The notes: generated by a model not told the origin, from the letters alone. A DNA stretch of 64,000 nucleotides from Bifidobacteriaceae bacterium (GCA_022651005.1 JALCQD010000001.1:372001-436000), one strand, 5' to 3'. Numbered from the stretch's first letter, positions 19,028-28,139 are shown. Numbers and translations are program-made.

Positions 19028-19253
19028 TTGTATCTCCTCGTAGTGGTCAAACTCCTACGAGGACGATTCGCGCTGTTCGCGCTAACCGCGGTACCACCTC
19101 GCTTACCGATTGCCCGCGCGCTGTGCGCGCACTGCAGACGGCCGCTCAAAACAGGCTTTGACGGGCCTTATGCGCCGGGTCTAATGAGAATCTTTCAGCT
19201 GATTCTGTTCTTCCGGAAGCTCCCCGCTGATAACGGATCACTGCCAACTTCTG
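19028..19253 (-). promoter_or_regulatory. Translational T-box leader of ileS
   Basis: The minus-strand leader holds the T-box sequence AGGTGGTACCGCG (plus coordinates 19087-19099), which pairs with the uncharged tRNA acceptor end. A compact stem I contains a GTTATCAGCG loop with the Ile codon ATC at 19231-19229 as likely specifier. Near the start codon, CCTCGTAG (19062-19055) can pair with CTACGAGG (19043-19036), masking the ribosome site; the T-box-tRNA interaction would favour the open form. No T-run terminator is present, so control is translational, as known for ultrashort actinobacterial ileS T-boxes. Confidence 0.9.
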
Positions 19254-19259
19254 GTGTGC

Positions 19260-19265
19260 ATCTTA
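19260..19265 (-). promoter_or_regulatory. Probable -10 box (TAAGAT) for ileS leader
   Basis: TAAGAT on the minus strand lies just upstream of the first T-box stem, at a distance that would start the RNA near position 19253. A convincing -35 is not seen. Confidence 0.4.
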
Positions 19266-19501
19266 ACACTGTGCCGCAGACACTGATGGCTGAATCTCAC
19301 ACTAATTTCGCGAGTAGTGCGAAAATGAGCGCACTATTGTCAACGTTCGTCTACAACCGATTTGTCACCATGCCAAAAAAAAATCTATACTGCTTTTGAA
19401 ACTTGTATCAGGTTTTGCACTTACTCTAGTTCACACTGGCTGCCACTGACGAGTGGCTTATTAATAACAATGAAGTTATTGATGAATGGGATGGAATAGA
19501 A

Positions 19502-19828
19502 ATGAAGAGAACTCACAAAGGGTTGATCGCCATATTGGCATCAATAGCCTTTGCATTATCACCTGCAATAGCAGCAAACGCTGACGCACTAAAAGTGTAT
19601 GAAAACATTAAGTTGAAAGGTGCGTCACTAACTTCTTCCAAATGCACAGTCGACTTAGTTGACAATATTTATGACTCCGGAACATGGAGGGGGGCAGCTG
19701 ATCACACAAGTATTTGGAATAACACAATTATTTTTGGCGATGAGAAAATTGGCACAATTTATAATAATGTGCCTCTGCTTTCATTCGTAAAAACAAATGC
19801 GGCTGATCATGCAACTTGTAATGGCTAA
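19502..19828 (+). CDS. Small secreted peptide, bacteriocin-like candidate
   Basis: A 108-aa precursor. It has a signal peptide (MKRTHKG, then a hydrophobic core) with a likely cleavage site after ANA at residue 27, giving an 81-aa mature peptide with two cysteines (C48, C106), a GTWRG element and many Asn/Ile/Thr residues. I do not recognise the family; there is only faint resemblance in layout (Sec signal, GTW element, ABC genes downstream) to lactococcin-972-type precursors, not enough for assignment. The DNA is clearly more AT-rich than its neighbours. A 13-bp hairpin follows 7 nt after the stop and precedes a lipoprotein and exporter operon, a layout typical of abundant secreted peptides. 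GGATGGA is the only ribosome-site candidate. Confidence 0.65.
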   Translation: MKRTHKGLIAILASIAFALSPAIAANADALKVYENIKLKGASLTSSKCTVDLVDNIYDSGTWRGAADHTSIWNNTIIFGDEKIGTIYNNVPLLSFVKTNAADHATCNG

Positions 19829-19835
19829 TTAGCGA

Positions 19836-19871
19836 GTTGTGTCCATCTTCCTCACAGGAGATGGACACAAC
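19836..19871 (+). terminator. 13-bp hairpin, probable attenuator in peptide operon
   Basis: GTTGTGTCCATCT (19836-19848) pairs perfectly with AGATGGACACAAC (19859-19871), loop 10 nt, followed by AAGTTTTCT. The stem is strong but the T-run short, so partial read-through into the downstream genes is expected. Confidence 0.7.
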
Positions 19872-19889
19872 AAGTTTTCTGGAGAGAAA

Positions 19890-20804
19890 ATGCACTCACC
19901 CAATAGAATTGCACAAGGAGCATCAATGCTGCTGCTCATGCCGTGCCTTTTGCTCAGTAATGCATGTGGAGCTGGACAATCAGTAGTATCCGAACATTTA
20001 TTTGAAGCAACGGATTCTCTTCTATCTCCTCCCACAGAAGTTATTCTCGGAAGAACTATCATCGAGAACCAATGCCTTCGTTCTCACAACCTGCGAATGC
20101 CGATACACTACGAAGTCACCAGAATTTCAAGAAGCGTTGCTGATGTGGGAGGTGTTTTTCGCAGCAAAGAAGATGCCCTTGCCAATGGCTACTCTTCAAC
20201 CATTAACATGTCTTCTCTCCAAAGAGCCATAGACACTTTTGAAAATTCACTTTCCGCAAAAGATAAGAAGAAGTATGACGAACTAACTGATTTCACCGGA
20301 CCTAACAAAGATCATTCATGCGTCGCAGCATCTAATAATATTATTTTCGGTTCCACAAAGATTACTTCCGACGTTCTTAACACTTTTAATGACTATGGGG
20401 CAAACAAAACTGAATCCACCCTTGAAGACAAAGATGTCCAATCGGCACTGAAGAAAATTTATTTCCCGTGCATGAATAGAGCGGGATATGAGATCTCAAA
20501 AATCGGAGAAATGTCTAAGCTCGCGCTAAAGGAGTTGGGGACATATCGTAGCCCCTCAACGAAGCCGAATAAAAAAGAACAAGAAATGGTGCTTATTGAT
20601 TATTCATGTCAAAAGCGCGCCAAACTTTTTGACATATTCCAAAAATCTCTTAAACGCACGGCAGGAAATTGGATGGCTGAAAACGAAGGAATGCTCCTCG
20701 ACCGATACGAAAAACTTCAAGCGGCGCTTAAAAGATCCAACCAAGTCATAAATGGCGAATTAACGTATGAAAACGCTACTGCTTCAGTGAAAACAACAAA
20801 ATGA
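19890..20804 (+). CDS. Putative lipoprotein, unknown family
   Basis: A 304-aa protein with a short charged N-terminus, a hydrophobic stretch and a lipobox-like LLLSNAC with C26 as the probable lipidated cysteine. ATG at 19890 is chosen for its GGAG ribosome site (19881-19884) and because it gives a proper signal peptide; an upstream ATG at 19839 would fall inside the hairpin. The mature part is hydrophilic, Lys-rich and helical, with four scattered cysteines. DNA is AT-rich, unlike the flanks. Its stop overlaps the next gene's ATG (ATGA). Position between a secreted peptide and an exporter suggests an immunity or chaperone lipoprotein, but this is inference only. Confidence 0.65.
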   Translation: MHSPNRIAQGASMLLLMPCLLLSNACGAGQSVVSEHLFEATDSLLSPPTEVILGRTIIENQCLRSHNLRMPIHYEVTRISRSVADVGGVFRSKEDALANGYSSTINMSSLQRAIDTFENSLSAKDKKKYDELTDFTGPNKDHSCVAASNNIIFGSTKITSDVLNTFNDYGANKTESTLEDKDVQSALKKIYFPCMNRAGYEISKIGEMSKLALKELGTYRSPSTKPNKKEQEMVLIDYSCQKRAKLFDIFQKSLKRTAGNWMAENEGMLLDRYEKLQAALKRSNQVINGELTYENATASVKTTK

Positions 20805-22024
20805 CATATCAATCCCAGGCCACTGAAAAGAAGAACGCCTCACGCGTATCCACTTCCATTCTCACAGTCATCGGAGGGTTTCTCCTCGTCGTTTCCACAG
20901 TGATTGCGACACTCGGCATCTCGAATTCCATCACTTCCTCAAGAATTCCCACTGAGAAAACACCTACTGCCACGATCACAACCGGCATCGTGGAACAAAA
21001 GATTAACGCCTCCCTGATTGCCCAACCCGCCGCCATCATCGATGTGGGCGCCGAGGGCACAGTGACACAAAAGGGAGTTGCAAAGGGCGGCATCATCAAA
21101 GAGGGCGGCATCATCGGCGTGGTGAATGAGCGACCGATTTTTCTGGCTCAAGGCGCTATCCCGATGTACCGCACGCTCACCACAGGTGCCACCGGCAAGG
21201 ACGTGGAACAGTTGCAAAGCACCCTCAAACGCTTGGGATACGCGGTGAGCGACGCCGCGGGTTCTTACCGCTCGTCCACCGCATGGTCCGTCGCCGCATG
21301 GTATAGCGATCGTGGATTCACGCCCGTGGATTCGGGCGGCGGCACACTCGCTCGTAACGCTTGGGGTCAAGCCGCGGTCCCACAGAGAGAGCTAGTTTTC
21401 CTCGCCTCCACTCCCGCAAACGCAAAAACTGCATGCGGCATCACGGGCGCACAGGTCCAAGGCCCACTGTGCTCACTAGAAACGGAAAAACGCGAATATG
21501 TGATCAAGGTAGCAACGGGGCTCACCACAGATGCCAAAAAACTCGAAGGTCTCACTGTTCATCTTGCTCTCGACAAGGTCATCTCAGCACAAGTCGGTAG
21601 TGAAAAAACAACTGCGGATGCCGATGCACAGAACGTGCCAACGGACGCATTGGACTCGGACGATAACGCCAACGCCTCGTCCAGTACAGGTGACGCAGCC
21701 AGCGGCAGCGACGCAGATCAGTACCGTTATTTTTCTCTCATCCTCCCCGAGAAGAAGACACTGCCTCGTTCAAGTGACGGAGCAAGCGCCACCATCATCG
21801 CGCGGAGCAGCGGGAAGAAGGGTTTTCTCGTCGCTTCCGTGGCGCTGCACAACAACGGTTCCAACGATTCCTATTGGATTGAGACAACAGACGAAACGCA
21901 CGTGCCCGTCACGGTAGGAATGTGTTACGAGGGTCAATGCGCCCTCACCGGCGACAAAATACATAGCGGGATGGCCGTCATGCTGCCGAAAAGCGCGGCA
22001 CCCACAACGGAATCGCAGGAATGA
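20801..22024 (+). CDS. Membrane adaptor protein with peptidoglycan-binding domain (MFP-like)
   Basis: A 407-aa protein with one N-terminal transmembrane helix (about 18-41), a beta-rich region, and a peptidoglycan-binding-1 domain around 126-176 (TGATGKDVEQLQSTLKRLGY). A strand-rich adaptor region follows, with an Asp/Ser/Ala-rich insertion near 280-305. This matches the adaptor subunit commonly paired with MacB-type ABC exporters in Gram-positives, where the domain would tether the complex to the wall. Translationally coupled on both sides by ATGA overlaps. Function inferred from architecture and neighbours; cargo unknown. Confidence 0.8.
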   Translation: MTYQSQATEKKNASRVSTSILTVIGGFLLVVSTVIATLGISNSITSSRIPTEKTPTATITTGIVEQKINASLIAQPAAIIDVGAEGTVTQKGVAKGGIIKEGGIIGVVNERPIFLAQGAIPMYRTLTTGATGKDVEQLQSTLKRLGYAVSDAAGSYRSSTAWSVAAWYSDRGFTPVDSGGGTLARNAWGQAAVPQRELVFLASTPANAKTACGITGAQVQGPLCSLETEKREYVIKVATGLTTDAKKLEGLTVHLALDKVISAQVGSEKTTADADAQNVPTDALDSDDNANASSSTGDAASGSDADQYRYFSLILPEKKTLPRSSDGASATIIARSSGKKGFLVASVALHNNGSNDSYWIETTDETHVPVTVGMCYEGQCALTGDKIHSGMAVMLPKSAAPTTESQE

Positions 22025-22731
22025 TGGCACACGCCAGAAGCAACGCCGCCCCTCCCCTCGTCCTCATGAGTGGTATTACGCAACAATTCCCTCCGAATAC
22101 CACAGCATTGGAAAACGTTAGCCTCAGCCTTGACCATGGCCAATCATTGGCGATCGTCGGTCCTTCAGGCTCGGGGAAGTCAACGCTTCTGGCGATACTG
22201 GGACTGTTGGAAAAGCCAGATGGCGGAGACTACATTCTCGACGGACGAGCACTTGGAAAACTCTCTGCGACAGATCTTGCCCAAATTCGTAAAAATGATA
22301 TCGGCTACGTGTTCCAGTCTTTCAACCTCATCGACTATCTCAGCGTGGAAGAGAACATTCTCTATGCACTCACAATCAAAGGCATACGCGGTTCACAAGC
22401 ACGCGATCGGATGCACAGAGCTCTTGAGAACGTCGGGCTTTTGCATCGCCGAAACGCCAGTCCCTCTACGCTATCTGGCGGTGAGCAGCAACGTACCGCC
22501 ATCGCACGAGCCATCGTCACGGCACCAAAGCTGTTGCTGTGCGACGAGCCGACCGGCAATCTCGACAGCGCAAACTCCAACATAATCCTCCATCTCATCC
22601 TTGATTCCGTCGCCGCAAATAACGCCGTCATCATCGTGACACATGACGAACACATTGCCGCTGCCTGCACGCGCCGGGTGGTGCTGCGCGACGGACATTT
22701 ACGTGAGACGCCGGGAGGAGGCACGTTATGA
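22021..22731 (+). CDS. ABC transporter ATP-binding protein (MacB/LolD type)
   Basis: A 236-aa ATPase with Walker A GPSGSGKS (47-54), a Q-loop in [13 protein letters not shown], signature [14 protein letters not shown], Walker [13 protein letters not shown] and a switch histidine in IIVTHDE. The sequence around the Q-loop is typical of the MacB/LolD/FtsE branch that powers extracytoplasmic mechanotransmission rather than transmembrane uptake. Its ATG overlaps the adaptor's stop, and its own stop overlaps the permease ATG, so the complex is produced stoichiometrically. Confidence 0.93.
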   Translation: MMAHARSNAAPPLVLMSGITQQFPPNTTALENVSLSLDHGQSLAIVGPSGSGKSTLLAILGLLEKPDGGDYILDGRALGKLSATDLAQIRKNDIGYVFQSFNLIDYLSVEENILYALTIKGIRGSQARDRMHRALENVGLLHRRNASPSTLSGGEQQRTAIARAIVTAPKLLLCDEPTGNLDSANSNIILHLILDSVAANNAVIIVTHDEHIAAACTRRVVLRDGHLRETPGGGTL

Positions 22732-23903
22732 GGGATCTTCTCGCCCGAGCCGCTGTGACGCTTGTGCGACGCTCGTTTCGAAATGCGCTAACACTCATCG
22801 CCATCGTTTTAAGCGCCACCACCATCACCGCACTGTTTGGCATCACAGCGGGTTCTTCCGCTCAGACAGCCGAGCGGTTCTCACAACTGGATTCCCCGAT
22901 AATTCAAGCTACGCTGCCTGCAACCGAATGGGAAAACTCCGAAAACGATATCCTTCAGCGCCTTGTGGGCTTTACGAACATCACACGCGCGGGGACCCTT
23001 GACTTGCCTCAAGACACGGCGAGTTCGCTCACCGTCACTGCACCGCGCTGGGGCACGAGCATCAAAACCAATATTGCAGTGGCCACTGCCCAGGGACTCA
23101 TGGCTCGGCAAGCCAGCATCACTTCCGGAAGCTATCCCGTGAGTGAATCAGTCTCAGCGAGAGATCCCTATACCGTGTCACTCGGGAGCAGACTCGCCTC
23201 GGAGCTTGGGGTCACTGCGAGCGTCAATCAAGGCTTGTCCGCACGCGTGAGCCTCAACGGTACTGAAATGGCAGTTACCGGAATCCTGCAAGACGCTGAG
23301 AACCAGTCAGAGTTGAGCACCGCCGTCGTCGTCACACCACAAACCGCCGCACTCCTGGGACTTCTTCCACCCAACAGGACACTCCAAATTCGCGTCACCG
23401 AGAACGCCGCGAGTACAGTGGGATCGCTCCTAGGGCTTGCGTTGCACCCGCAGGACGCGGAAGCTGTGCCACTGAAATATCCAGCGTCACCTGAGAAGTT
23501 GCGCGCAAGTCTCATGCAGGATTCGCAAAATCTCACGCTCATTATCTGCGTCATCATGGCGATAGTGAGTGCTTTCAGCATCATCAATACCATGCAGATT
23601 GCGGTGACGGAACGCCGCCGTGAAATTGGCATTTCGCTCGCGCTCGGGCTTAGCGGAAAAGACATATCGATACAATTTCTGTTGGAATCAATGTTGCTCG
23701 GAACACTTGGCGGTTTCATCGGAATGTTAATCGGGTCCGTAATCGTTGCGGGGGCCAGCCTGCTGCTTTTCTGGCCGTACATCTTACCCCAAGAAGTACT
23801 ACTCATTCCTGTAGCAGGCATTATTATCGGCGCATTGGCAGGACTCATACCTGCAATTCGTGCTGCTCGAATCGATCCAGTTGAACTCCTCAGGAGCACA
23901 TGA
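22728..23903 (+). CDS. ABC transporter permease (MacB/FtsX type)
   Basis: A 391-aa permease with one N-terminal helix, a large extracytoplasmic domain (about residues 40-265) and three C-terminal helices, the FtsX/MacB layout. Conserved features include [19 protein letters not shown] in the cytoplasmic coupling loop and the ending [13 protein letters not shown]. It completes the adaptor-ATPase-permease exporter. Family knowledge supports export or extraction of peptides or lipids at the membrane surface; the adjacent secreted peptide is the natural candidate cargo or the agent against which the pump protects. Confidence 0.92.
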   Translation: MRDLLARAAVTLVRRSFRNALTLIAIVLSATTITALFGITAGSSAQTAERFSQLDSPIIQATLPATEWENSENDILQRLVGFTNITRAGTLDLPQDTASSLTVTAPRWGTSIKTNIAVATAQGLMARQASITSGSYPVSESVSARDPYTVSLGSRLASELGVTASVNQGLSARVSLNGTEMAVTGILQDAENQSELSTAVVVTPQTAALLGLLPPNRTLQIRVTENAASTVGSLLGLALHPQDAEAVPLKYPASPEKLRASLMQDSQNLTLIICVIMAIVSAFSIINTMQIAVTERRREIGISLALGLSGKDISIQFLLESMLLGTLGGFIGMLIGSVIVAGASLLLFWPYILPQEVLLIPVAGIIIGALAGLIPAIRAARIDPVELLRST

Positions 23904-23915
23904 GTCGAGCTCCTG
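23891..23915 (+). terminator. Hairpin over the end of the exporter operon
   Basis: CAGGAGC (23891-23897) pairs with GCTCCTG (23909-23915), overlapping the permease stop. No T-run follows, so terminator function is tentative; the next gene is convergent. Confidence 0.35.
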
Positions 23916-23921
23916 ACAGAA

Positions 23922-25001
23922 TCAACACCCCGTCTCGGCCACAGACCTTCTATAAAACCGCAGAATTTCATTGAGATATGGCTCCAGAACATCGTTGGGC
24001 TCGGAGAAAATCTCGTGTGTGGAGCCAGCGGCGTGAAGAAAGCGAATGGGAACACCCGCAGCTCTGGCACGCTTCACGAAGAGATTCTGAGCGCTGGGGC
24101 GCACCCAGTGATCGTCTCCAGCTTGGAACAGGAGAATCGGCGTTCGAATTGCAGCGATGGCCTCCGTAGAGAGCACCGCCGTGTCTAAATCGAGCGCGGC
24201 CTTCACCCAGTTGAGGCTCGGCGCTGACGTACGATACCGCCAGTCATTCACTCTTTGCGCAAAATACCATTCAGCGCGGGCCGTGGACCGCGCACCCGAC
24301 TTATTCTTTCCCGGTTCCTCCGAGAAAACAGGCAACGTGGGAACCTTATCCGTACCGTGCCCCAATGTCACGGCCGCCGACGCCATCGCATACGCCACCC
24401 CGAGCGGCATACCCACCTGCGGCATGAGCATCGGGGAGCTCAGAACGGCCTTCGCAAACACATCAGGGTGGGTCTCCACAACAGCCGCGCCGATGGCACC
24501 GCCAAGAGAATGCGCAAAAAGGAACAACGGGCCTGCTTCATCAAGAGAAAAACGATGCCGCGCCTGGTCAAGCGCGCCTACGAAATCGGTGACGTAATGC
24601 CGCCAGTCGTCAATACTCACAACGGTGGGATCGGAGTTCTCACGCAGCGATGCTCCGTGTCCCCTGTGCTCAATGATGAGCACATTGAATCCAGCACGCA
24701 AAAAATACCATGTCAGCTCGGAATACTTCACAGCAGCCTCGGTGAAGCCATGAGAAATCACGATGGTGCCCAGCGCTGATTCTGCCGCCGCACCAAACTC
24801 AGCCACATCATAGAACACAGAGTGAATGCCCTGTGACCGGTGCGACTCAGCATCCGGAATCTTCAGCGGCACAGATTCACGCTCTACGGTGTACCAGTCG
24901 TCGTGACGGCAGGTTGCGAGCGCAGGCATCACGGTCTTCTCCATGGTGCGCGCATAATCGGTCTCAGGAATCGGGACAATATGTTGATTCAAATCTGCCA
25001 T
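23922..25001 (-). CDS. Alpha/beta hydrolase, monoacylglycerol lipase-like
   Basis: A 359-aa serine hydrolase of the PldB/monoglyceride-lipase type. The oxyanion region is VISHGFTEAAVKYSE, the arginine loop IEHRGHGAS, the nucleophile elbow FAHSLGGAIG, the acid in FQAGDDHWV and the catalytic His in GSTHEIF. No signal peptide is present, so it is probably cytoplasmic or membrane-peripheral. TAAGGT lies 6 nt before the ATG, consistent with leaderless initiation. Substrate is unproven; family members cleave lysophospholipids or monoglycerides. Confidence 0.9.
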   Translation of the reverse strand: MADLNQHIVPIPETDYARTMEKTVMPALATCRHDDWYTVERESVPLKIPDAESHRSQGIHSVFYDVAEFGAAAESALGTIVISHGFTEAAVKYSELTWYFLRAGFNVLIIEHRGHGASLRENSDPTVVSIDDWRHYVTDFVGALDQARHRFSLDEAGPLFLFAHSLGGAIGAAVVETHPDVFAKAVLSSPMLMPQVGMPLGVAYAMASAAVTLGHGTDKVPTLPVFSEEPGKNKSGARSTARAEWYFAQRVNDWRYRTSAPSLNWVKAALDLDTAVLSTEAIAAIRTPILLFQAGDDHWVRPSAQNLFVKRARAAGVPIRFLHAAGSTHEIFSEPNDVLEPYLNEILRFYRRSVAETGC

Positions 25002-25007
25002 ACCCTC

Positions 25008-25013
25008 ACCTTA
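25008..25013 (-). promoter_or_regulatory. -10 box (TAAGGT) for hydrolase gene
   Basis: TAAGGT on the minus strand is followed by GAGGGT and the ATG. GAGG is too close to the ATG to act as a ribosome site, which favours a leaderless transcript. Confidence 0.45.
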
Positions 25014-25023
25014 ATCCGCACAA

Positions 25024-26940
25024 CTACGGACCCGTGACAAGATTCCAGGTGAGATTCCCGGAATACTGCCCAGCCCCTAAGGTCACCGGCAGATTCGTCA
25101 GCGTCGCTTTGCTCACCGTGAGGCTGAAGTCACGTGCCGCATCCGAGGTCGCATCGGTATCTGCCGCAACGGGCGCCACAGTGACGGGCGTTCCGGACGT
25201 GAGATTCACCGTGGAATCGACGGTGAGATTCCCGGCAGTCCCCGTAATCTGCAATGTCAGGTCGGGCGTGAACGTAGCCGAACCAGATTCGGAACCCGCG
25301 CTCCACTGCGAGGCCTCCACGGTGATGTGCTGATTCGCACCGAGCGTACCGGTCATCGTCAACTTTGACGTCGACTCGACCGGCGTGCCCTTGTACAGTT
25401 GCTCGATACCTATGGAGCCAAAGTCGAGAGATCCCGTGACCTTGATCGAGCTGATGGGAGTATTGGCGAGAGTGAGCATGTTTCCGAGAGCCGCCTTGAC
25501 GTCGGCATCCGTAGTGGAGTCGATCACCTTTTGCAGGTTTGCCTTGTCTTTATCGCTGAGCCCCTGCACAGACGTTGCGCTCTTGGACATGATCGCCTCA
25601 AGGATTCCTGCCGTTGGCGTCAGCGGCGAATACTTGTGGGAGTCATCGGCGGAATAGGCAAGCCATGCGGAAAGGACAGACGTATCGATGCGATCTGCCA
25701 CGGATTCCAATCCCTTGACCGTGAGCGTTCCACGCCACGTGGTGTCTGAAATGGCCGCGATGAGCGTGGCGGAAAGAACGGACTGGTCGATGGTGATGCT
25801 GGCACCATTCGTTTCGATGGCCTTTTCCAGAACGAAAAGGGTGTTCTTGTCCTCGTCACTGATATCGAGATTGCCCGAAAGATCGAGCACCGCATTAGAA
25901 TTGCTGAGAATGTTTTGGAAAAAACCGCCATTCTGGTAATTCAGCGTGCTGAGGTCATTGCCGTTGAGGTAGAGCCGCGACACGGTCTGTGCCGCCACGG
26001 AAAGCAGCGTGGCGTCGATGGCGTGGATGTCGTTGTTATCCAGATACAGAGCGTCGAGATTCGGAGCTCCCAAAGGGCCCATCTGGAACCAGTTTGCAGC
26101 CGAATCAGTGCAGCTTTGCGACGAGTCACTATTGGCGCATGCCTGCGAATCAATGCCGATGCCGTTGTATCCCAATTTGAGAGTCGTCAGCTTGCTCAGG
26201 GCCTTGCCCTGCAACAGGGAGAGCAGTTTCAGGCGGATTCCTGGGAATGTTGTGGCGCTCAGGTCTACCTGAGACAGTAAACCCGTGAGATCGATTGTGG
26301 TGGCCGACACCGCACTATTGGCAATCGCAATGAGAGCATTGAATGCGGGGGTGGGTGTATTCCATGAGTTCGCAGCGCCACTTGCAGTCGTGTATTTGGG
26401 AACGCCATCCGTCAGGATTTTCTGAGTCATGGAGGCATCTGTCCACAAGTCGTATCGCAGTACGGCATCCGAACGAATAGACGACTCATCGGCGGTGAGA
26501 ACCTGTTGGGGATTAGTGGCACCCTCCTGCCAGATTGCCGCAGCGCCACTGATGATTTTCCCGACCCATGCTGCCACCGTTGTGTTGGTCGTCGAATCAC
26601 CGGCCGCCGTACGGTCGGCCAGACTGAAAACCGTCATCTTCTGCACGTCCGCCACCGTCATGGCCGCGGCCGTGATGCCGTCCTTGCAGGGAGCTTTGCC
26701 GTCTGTCATGAGCGAGTTGTCGCAGATCACCCGCACCACGTTTTCGGGAATCCCGTAAGACACAAGCGTGGCATTTGGGTATGCCGCAGCCGCCGAAGCA
26801 GAGGGCACAACGCCGCCGGCAAAAAAGATGACAGCAATCACCATAGCGAGAAAAGGGGTCACCGCGTCGAGAGTCGCACGACGCCGGCGAGGCCGCCCGT
26901 GTGTGCCATGCGTCTGCTGCGCGATGATCTGCTGCCTCAT
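25024..26940 (-). CDS. Leucine-rich-repeat WxL-domain surface protein
   Basis: A 638-aa secreted protein. The ATG at 26940 is preferred (MRQQIIAQ, then an Arg-rich stretch and a signal peptide ending near ASA-AAA) because it overlaps the upstream gene's stop as ATGA. Leucine-rich repeats are visible in the first half (LDALYLDNNDIHAI, VSRLYLNGNDLSTL, LDLSGNLDIS), giving an internalin-like layout. The C-terminal about 170 residues are beta-rich and end with a WxL motif, LTWNLVTGP (W632). The first WxL-type motif reads FSLTV (F605), so the first Trp is replaced. WxL domains bind peptidoglycan non-covalently. Coupled to the DUF916/DUF3324 gene, its expected partner. Confidence 0.82.
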   Translation of the reverse strand: MRQQIIAQQTHGTHGRPRRRRATLDAVTPFLAMVIAVIFFAGGVVPSASAAAAYPNATLVSYGIPENVVRVICDNSLMTDGKAPCKDGITAAAMTVADVQKMTVFSLADRTAAGDSTTNTTVAAWVGKIISGAAAIWQEGATNPQQVLTADESSIRSDAVLRYDLWTDASMTQKILTDGVPKYTTASGAANSWNTPTPAFNALIAIANSAVSATTIDLTGLLSQVDLSATTFPGIRLKLLSLLQGKALSKLTTLKLGYNGIGIDSQACANSDSSQSCTDSAANWFQMGPLGAPNLDALYLDNNDIHAIDATLLSVAAQTVSRLYLNGNDLSTLNYQNGGFFQNILSNSNAVLDLSGNLDISDEDKNTLFVLEKAIETNGASITIDQSVLSATLIAAISDTTWRGTLTVKGLESVADRIDTSVLSAWLAYSADDSHKYSPLTPTAGILEAIMSKSATSVQGLSDKDKANLQKVIDSTTDADVKAALGNMLTLANTPISSIKVTGSLDFGSIGIEQLYKGTPVESTSKLTMTGTLGANQHITVEASQWSAGSESGSATFTPDLTLQITGTAGNLTVDSTVNLTSGTPVTVAPVAADTDATSDAARDFSLTVSKATLTNLPVTLGAGQYSGNLTWNLVTGP

Positions 26941-28139
26941 GCCCGGTGCGCACCCCCGCGGCTCTTGCCATCCTCGTATCCGCTGCCACACGGTTGTGCC
27001 GCGAGTTCCGAGCGTAAACGTTTCGTTTCGTTTTGCTTGCGGCGGTAGAGCACATACGCAATGATCAACAGGATCAGGAATACGAGCGCCGCGATGATTG
27101 CCGCGTAGACCCACCAGGCAGGGCCAGGTGCGTCGCGAATCGTGCCGATGGATTCCGCCATGGACTTCGCCTTGTCGCTGCTCACCGTGACGGTTCCGTT
27201 GAATACCTTGCGATATTTGAATTTTTGACCGTTCGCACCGGTGTAGGCACCCGCAGAATCCTGAACGTAATAGGCCGTAGCCGACACGGCGTACGTGCCG
27301 GGGGTCACGTCGTCGGGAAGGGGAATCGCATAGGCGAAGGAGGAGGTCGGCGCCATTTGCATTGCGGTGGCCGACTGCTTGTAGGAGGTCTCCTCATGTC
27401 CCTTGAGGCTCGCCGTTGCGCTCACCTGCAGCTGATTGATAAAGGTTGCACGCGTATTTCTCAGTTGCAGCGTGATGCGATTTTTATAGTTGACCTGCTG
27501 CACACCCGTGGTGCCGAAAGTGAGATCCGAGGGAACGATTTTCTCGTTGTTGCGCGCCAGAACGGCGATGACATAGCGATATTTCGACGCGATGCCGATG
27601 CCCACTCCCCCACTTTTCGACGTCTTCTCAGAATTCTGATTCAGCTGCTCGAAGGCGATGCCGCCTGCCATAACGCCATCGAAAGCTGTCGCTGGCATAG
27701 TGAGCTTCGTCGTGAAACTCGTTGTTCCATTGGCGGGAATAGTCAGCGTTTGATTCTTGACACTGACGTCATCGCGAAGGTCGCGCACGAGAAGTTTCTT
27801 ATCCGTGACCGTTGATTGATAAGCGACGCTGCCAGATTCGCTTGTCTGCGCCGGCACAACCGTCGCAGACACTTTCATCGCCGCGGAGGTTTTGTTAGTG
27901 AGGGTGACCTTCATCGTTGTGGTGTGACTCGGCGCCGCCTCAATGTCAAAGTACGACGTGGTCGCTGGTCTCTGTTCAGCGGGAAGATTTGGTGTGACCG
28001 TCAGCCCGAAGCCCGCGGCATGGGCCGGCGTTATTGGGGTCGCAAAAAGGGTCGTTGCAAGTACAACGGCGAAAGCCACCGCCACAACCGCGACAGTAGC
28101 AAATACGCTTACCACACGTGAGGTCACTCGACTATGCAT
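26937..28139 (-). CDS. DUF916/DUF3324 WxL-interacting membrane protein
   Basis: A 400-aa protein with a signal peptide, two beta-sandwich regions and a single C-terminal transmembrane helix (WWVYAAIIAALVF) followed by an RRKQNETKRL cytoplasmic tail. FGLTVTPNLPAEQ at the mature N-terminus, VTLTNKTSAAMKVSATVV, and GGIAFEQL correspond to the DUF916 (WxLIP peptidoglycan-binding) part, and the following YRYVIAVLAR to KFKYRKVFNGTVTV part to DUF3324. Such proteins anchor or scaffold WxL proteins at the cell surface in Lactobacillales and Listeria. ATG at 28139 is chosen for its GGAGCGAGAAG upstream; an earlier in-frame start at 28169 is possible. Confidence 0.87.
   Translation of the reverse strand: MHSRVTSRVVSVFATVAVVAVAFAVVLATTLFATPITPAHAAGFGLTVTPNLPAEQRPATTSYFDIEAAPSHTTTMKVTLTNKTSAAMKVSATVVPAQTSESGSVAYQSTVTDKKLLVRDLRDDVSVKNQTLTIPANGTTSFTTKLTMPATAFDGVMAGGIAFEQLNQNSEKTSKSGGVGIGIASKYRYVIAVLARNNEKIVPSDLTFGTTGVQQVNYKNRITLQLRNTRATFINQLQVSATASLKGHEETSYKQSATAMQMAPTSSFAYAIPLPDDVTPGTYAVSATAYYVQDSAGAYTGANGQKFKYRKVFNGTVTVSSDKAKSMAESIGTIRDAPGPAWWVYAAIIAALVFLILLIIAYVLYRRKQNETKRLRSELAAQPCGSGYEDGKSRGGAHRA

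Noticed and set aside
19502-19828. Assignment as lactococcin-972-family bacteriocin
   Set aside because: Only the signal peptide, a GTW element and the nearby ABC genes agree; the family's Tyr/Ser/His-rich pattern is absent and the typical integral-membrane partner is not encoded.
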